Source: Megaleporinus macrocephalus (lineage: Eukaryota > Chordata > Actinopteri > Characiformes > Anostomidae). From it: 64,000 nt of DNA. The notes beneath the pieces are model-generated. The model was not told the origin of the DNA. It saw only the letters and a program-made list of their open reading frames with translations, and searched no databases. The position numbers and the translations under genes were made by a program. This document shows, piece after piece, positions 59,600 through 64,000 of the stretch (within the stretch, counting starts at the first letter, position 1; each line of letters starts with the position of its first letter). The DNA is taken from the NCBI GenBank assembly GCA_021613375.1, contig CM038704.1, forward strand, positions 35,543,488-35,607,487. Direction: 5' to 3'.

Positions 59600-61385
59600 C
59601 CAACCTGCACACCCCTAACCAACTGGCGTTGAGGATGCCACCAACCTGAGCGCGCCCAACACAGGAGCTGTCTCATGGGGGTTTGTGAGTCATCAGGGGA
59701 GCGGGACACGCCCTGAGAAACGAGTCGAAACTCCGAACTCCCCTTTGGCTGTGGCCGTTTGGGCGTGGGCCCCAAACGCAGCTGCCCTGCTCACACAATC
59801 CACGTAGGGAAAAGTGACGAGTAAACATAACTGACAAAAGGCTGGGATGAAGGAGTGCAGCCCCCCTCTTCTCTTCTCATCTCTTCTGTTCACATCCCCT
59901 CAAGAGAAAAACCAACCCAACCTGATTTCTGCTCTTACCTATCCGGGCAGCAGTTGGACAGCCTCTTGTGCAAATAGAAGCCGCTAATGTTTGTTGTAGC
60001 CTCTCAGTGTGCTTACAGGCATTGTCCTGCTGTCTGTCTGTCTGTCTTGCTAAAGTGAAATCATTTTTCAAATTTGCACAGCTTTTCCATTTAAGCCTTA
60101 TACAAAGTTTGCTTTATTAGTTTTGCACTGGAGCTATGAGGCTAATATAGCTAGGTAATGGTTTGATGCTAATTATATAACATTGTGCAAACTGCATGCG
60201 TAAATCAAATAGACTGGCTTTTGTAAAATCTGACGCTATGTGACAGTATTGTACCTAAAATGGACAAAAGTACAGATACCTCAACTTTTTCTGTAAATGG
60301 ATAACAGTGAGTCATAGCGTTGGAAACCACTTACAAACAGTCTGTTTGGGATGAGATACTCCACGTGCTTTGATGGCAAGTTTAATAGTTGTTTTTCATG
60401 CAGTTAGCACAATGCTAACTGGCATGCATATGCTTTTATTACTTACATTAGCTTATAGCACCAGTAAGAAGCTTTCTTATTTGAGTAAGGGGCTAAAAAG
60501 ATTTTCGCAGACCTATGACTTGTGTTTTACTAATAAAAGTCACAGTTAATTATGTGTGTTGGCAACGTCTCCTCTTTTTTATTTTCCCTCGAAAAATGGC
60601 CTGATTTCATTGGAAGCCACAGTCCAGGCCTGCATTCTCTTCGATGTCGTCCGCTGACATCAACAATCAACACTATTTTAACAGCATGAAACAATTTAGT
60701 TCTCACACAGTGTCCAGCATGGCAGCAGCACTGCAGTAAACAGGCTTTAGCGCATTAGCGTTGCACAATGTGCCTGAATATGGGAGTGCAGGGAAGCCTG
60801 TATAAACAGTCCACACTTGGCTCTGGACGGACAGAGGGCTGCGAGTGTGTATATGTATTTGATCACCACCCTCCCCTAAAACTTAGCTTCACCCTGACCC
60901 ACAATGCACGTTACTAACTGCAAGCGCACTTAAAATAGTACAGGCAGCACACAGGAAACATGCTGCAAACTTCGTAACAATACAATTTATCTGCAGTAGT
61001 ATTTTTTTTTTTTAATGTATGTAGTTGGATTTGTCATAATAATGTTTTATAACTGTTAACTGGTCATTAAATAAAGCTTAAATAAAAAGGCCCATGAGTC
61101 TGCATGTTTGTTACTTCTGTAATTCTTTCTTTTAATGAGGAATAAAGATGTTTACACACAAATATTGTTATCCAGTAAATATCAGCAGAAAATTGTTGAA
61201 TTGTATATTGGTAGAGTAGTTTAAGCATGATATACTAGTTTTGAGTTTTAGATTAAAAATAGCTCCTTTTTATATATCAAAATGTTGTGAGAGTTTAGTA
61301 TCAGTACTAATGTCATTTTAATCCAATTGGTCACAATGTTAAATGGAATTACACCATGTTTTTTATGTTTTTGCACTATTAAGTA
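59600..61385. other. Gene-free
   Basis: A moderately GC-rich stretch at 59640-59780 has no exon that I can support. The rest is AT-rich. Confidence 0.5.
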
Positions 61386-61389
61386 GTTG

Positions 61390-61710
61390 TAACCATCTAT
61401 TCTAGAGAATTCAGAGAAGTTAGAATTGTTCACAATGGTGGTGAATGAAACCAGACATCCACATCTTAGAGCTCCCTCATAGAAAGTTATTACATAAGTC
61501 AAAAGTATGCTGCTTAATGTCTGAGACATGACAAGACAATATGATGAGAAAACTTATTTTCAGATTTTACACAACTCAGAAGACACCATGCACTGGTGGT
61601 TTTGGATAGTAAATAAAATGTCTATATTTGTGCTGTAGACATGGTGATGCCTGGTTCCCATCACTACCACTGTAAGGAACGTCTGAACAATTTCACACTA
61701 AACCAGTATT
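61390..61710. mobile_element. Family-B MITE, complete
   Basis: 'ttcacaatggtggtgaatga' and 'aaccagacatccacatc' at the left face 'gtagacatggtgatgcctgg' and 'cccatcactaccactgtaag' at the right. The centre carries 'ctcagaagacaccatgcact'. Confidence 0.7.
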
Positions 61711-62332
61711 TTGCCCTGTGTGTACCTCTATTTTAAAAAAGTGTTTCAGACATCAGGCAAAACGGTTACACTAACATGTTCTAGGTTTACAGTTACATGT
61801 TCTCAAAATTATGTGTGCAATTCAAAAGATGCCCCCCCCTCTGTGATATCAGAGATAATAAAGGGTAATATTGAAAAAAATGGGTGGATCTCTGCCTTTA
61901 GGCAACAGCGATGAATCTGCTCGTCAGTAGTGCCCTGTAAATCCAGTGCAACTTGCTCGTAAAACTCACTTGTGCAACACTCATAAACATCCCCAAACCC
62001 AGAGCAGTGCTTCAAACGCTGGAAGGGTTTCAGCCTTTGGGATTTGATATCAGATGAAGGAAGCAAAAGTTTATTGAGAAAAAACTGACTAGGGTGATAG
62101 CACTAAAAAAAAACCCTTCCTCCAGCTCAGAGGACAAGGCCGAGATGTGTGGAGAGATCTATAGCATGATCAGCTTCCTCTGTCTGATTTATTCAGGACA
62201 TTGGCTGCAGGTCTGAAGTTGACGTTATTCACTTTGAAAATAAAGTTTTTAAAGAAGTTGATCAGAGATGCTGGAAAAGGAGAGCTTCCCTCAGAAATAG
62301 TGTCAACACAAATTCTTGTATGCCTTAACACC

Positions 62333-62341
62333 CACACACTA

Positions 62342-62368
<27 letters not shown>
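62333..62368. repeat. (CA)n microsatellite
   Basis: It is about 17 CA units with one interruption. Confidence 0.9.
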
Positions 62369-62372
<4 letters not shown>

Positions 62373-62464
62373 ACTGAAGAATGAGGGTAACTGGTTTGAA
62401 AAATTCAGTCACAATGTATACTCAACAATAACACTCAGCTTGGCTGGTTTATTCACCTTTATAC

Positions 62465-62875
62465 CCTCCATTTTATAAGCTCTGTAATTACAGACTGTAG
62501 TCCATCTGTTTCTCTGTATACTTTGTTACCTTGTTCTTTAATGATAAGGACCCCCACAGAGCAGGTACTGTTTGGGTGGTGGGTCATTCTCAGCACTGCA
62601 GTGACTCTGATGTGGTGATGTGTTGGTGTTATTGTTCACACTGTGTCCACTCACTGTCCACTCTATTAGGCACTTCTACTGTGTTGGTCCACCTTGTAGA
62701 TGTGAAGTCAGACACGATAGCTTGTCTGCTGCTGCACAGTTTGTTATCCTTTAGTCCTTCATCAGTGGTCAGAGGACGCTGCCCATAGATAACACTCAGC
62801 TTGGCTGGTTAGTTGGCTGGATAGTTATGGTTGGTGGACTATTCTTAGTCCAGCAGTGACACTGCTGTGCCTAAA
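62465..62875. mobile_element. Family-A MITE, left two thirds
   Basis: 'acagactgtagtccatctgt', 'ccacagagcaggtactgttt', 'gtccactcactgtccactct' and 'agtccttcatcagtggtcag' are in family order, ending near 'cttagtccagcagtgacact' before the right arm. Confidence 0.7.
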
Positions 62876-62879
62876 TATG

Positions 62880-64000
62880 AGAAAAAAAGCAGAGCCTTAC
62901 AATCTTCATTTCCTGTACTGGTAGATGTTGCTCTGAAGATTGATAGATAATGATATATGATAAATAATGATAGACGCTGAGAAGTTCTATTGCAGTTCTA
63001 GATGTTACAAGCAGGCGAGGCAATAATTTTTGCTGAAAACTGCTCTTTAATGCAGAGCATGCAGAAATTGTCACTCAAATATAGCCAGAACTGCAGGGGA
63101 GGTCACCTCTAGCCACATGACTCTCTTCCATGGTAGGCAAAACAACCCACTCAATAACGTATTAGCCCAGCACACAAAACACAAATAACACATGCCACAC
63201 ATCTCAAACTATAGACAACAATAGACATTGCTTTTAATGGCACACATCCTTTACTATTGCATTACGTTACTTAAGCTACCCTACCAACTCTGCTCATTAG
63301 TACTCAATTTAGGTGTTTAAACCATCAAAAAAGTTTTAATATTTGGTTTCAACAGTAAAAAATGAAACCCTGCTCATAATATCAAGGAACAAGAAGCTGA
63401 AATTAATATACACCAAGCACAGAGCTGCTGGCTTTATCGCAGAACTCACATGCTAAAAGAAGGTGAGTTATTTATCAACTTTGGATGGGAAAGTTTGTTT
63501 ATTTATTAATGCTTGCTATTTTCTGAATACAGTTGGTCCATATATTGATACAGAAGATCAAAAACAATGAATCAGAATGCCCCATCTGAAAATAAAGGTC
63601 GGCATACAGCAGTGCAAACAGTATGAAGACAAAGGGGAGGCCGCAGCCTTGATCACTACTGAAAAACTGTCCTATAAAAGCAGTTGCTCATGAAAAGAAA
63701 AGCGTTTGGAACTACTGTGCTCTGTTTATAACCATTTTATGGCTTTGAAACTGACCGGGAGCACAAAGAACCAGCTTTTGACGTGGATTTCAATCTGAAG
63801 TTGTTTTAATAAAGGATCACTGCAGTTGTCCTTCAACATGTCAAGTTCAAAGAAAGAAAAAAATCTGATTTTCAGTTTTTACCTTCATGTACATATCTTT
63901 GATCAAAGATATCTTTGGTGTCTGTGATTGGCTTCTCCAGTTTTAGCACCATGCTAGTTAGAGGGCTATAGCCTTGTAGCTGATGGGCTGTATTGGGGGT
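62880..64000. other. Gene-free right edge
   Basis: No exon or element recognised up to the window end. Confidence 0.5.

Noticed and set aside
46015..64000. Confident rab11fip4 call
   Set aside because: Only suggested by mammalian gene order; none of its EF-hand, coiled-coil or Rab-binding sequence is visible.

Overview
The window looks like nuclear DNA of a teleost fish. Genes are split into many small exons with GT/AG introns, exon structure matches vertebrate orthologues, and introns are AT-rich and full of short palindromic DNA transposons, LINE and SINE remnants and minisatellites. One repeat family (several copies, e.g. about 45170-45928 and 22134-22730) resembles an element I associate with characiform/siluriform genomes, so an otophysan fish is my best guess, as inference only.

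Two genes are certain. suz12 (minus strand, 16 coding exons, ATG at 20636, stop at 5417, 706 codons) encodes the SUZ12 core subunit of Polycomb repressive complex 2. utp6 (plus strand, 19 coding exons, ATG at 21732, stop ending 35460, 594 codons) encodes the HAT-repeat UTP6 subunit of the small-subunit processome. All exon phases were checked to be continuous. They lie head to head across a 1.1 kb interval whose core (about 21060-21270) has paired inverted CCAAT boxes and E2F-like sites, a bidirectional promoter arrangement. The same head-to-head pair is known in mammals.

Left edge (1-1740): the 5' end of a minus-strand gene that runs out of the window. It has a short first exon with a perfect Kozak ATG, a 736-nt second exon, a CCAAT/E2F promoter and a SUMO-interaction-like motif. 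I do not recognise the protein. From 1740 to 5416 lies intergenic or suz12 3' UTR sequence with two minisatellites.

Right half: 35461-40680 is utp6 3' UTR and gene-poor DNA. At 40681-43870 (minus) is a two-exon gene with an NRF1/GC-box promoter and a 64- to 69-residue tail-anchored membrane microprotein. At 46015-46760 a GC-rich block carries a plausible first exon of a plus-strand gene, but no continuation is visible. From 46760 to 64000 I see no coding exon, only transposon copies, tandem repeats and a 600-bp polypurine tract. Human gene order (RAB11FIP4-COPRS-UTP6-SUZ12) makes this a possible long first intron or upstream region of a rab11fip4-like gene, but no sequence here proves it.

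The two main genes do not form a pathway: one is chromatin repression, the other ribosome biogenesis. Their link is the shared promoter. No prokaryote-style system is present; the less ordinary items are the unrecognised E2F-type gene, the tail-anchored microprotein and several repeat structures.
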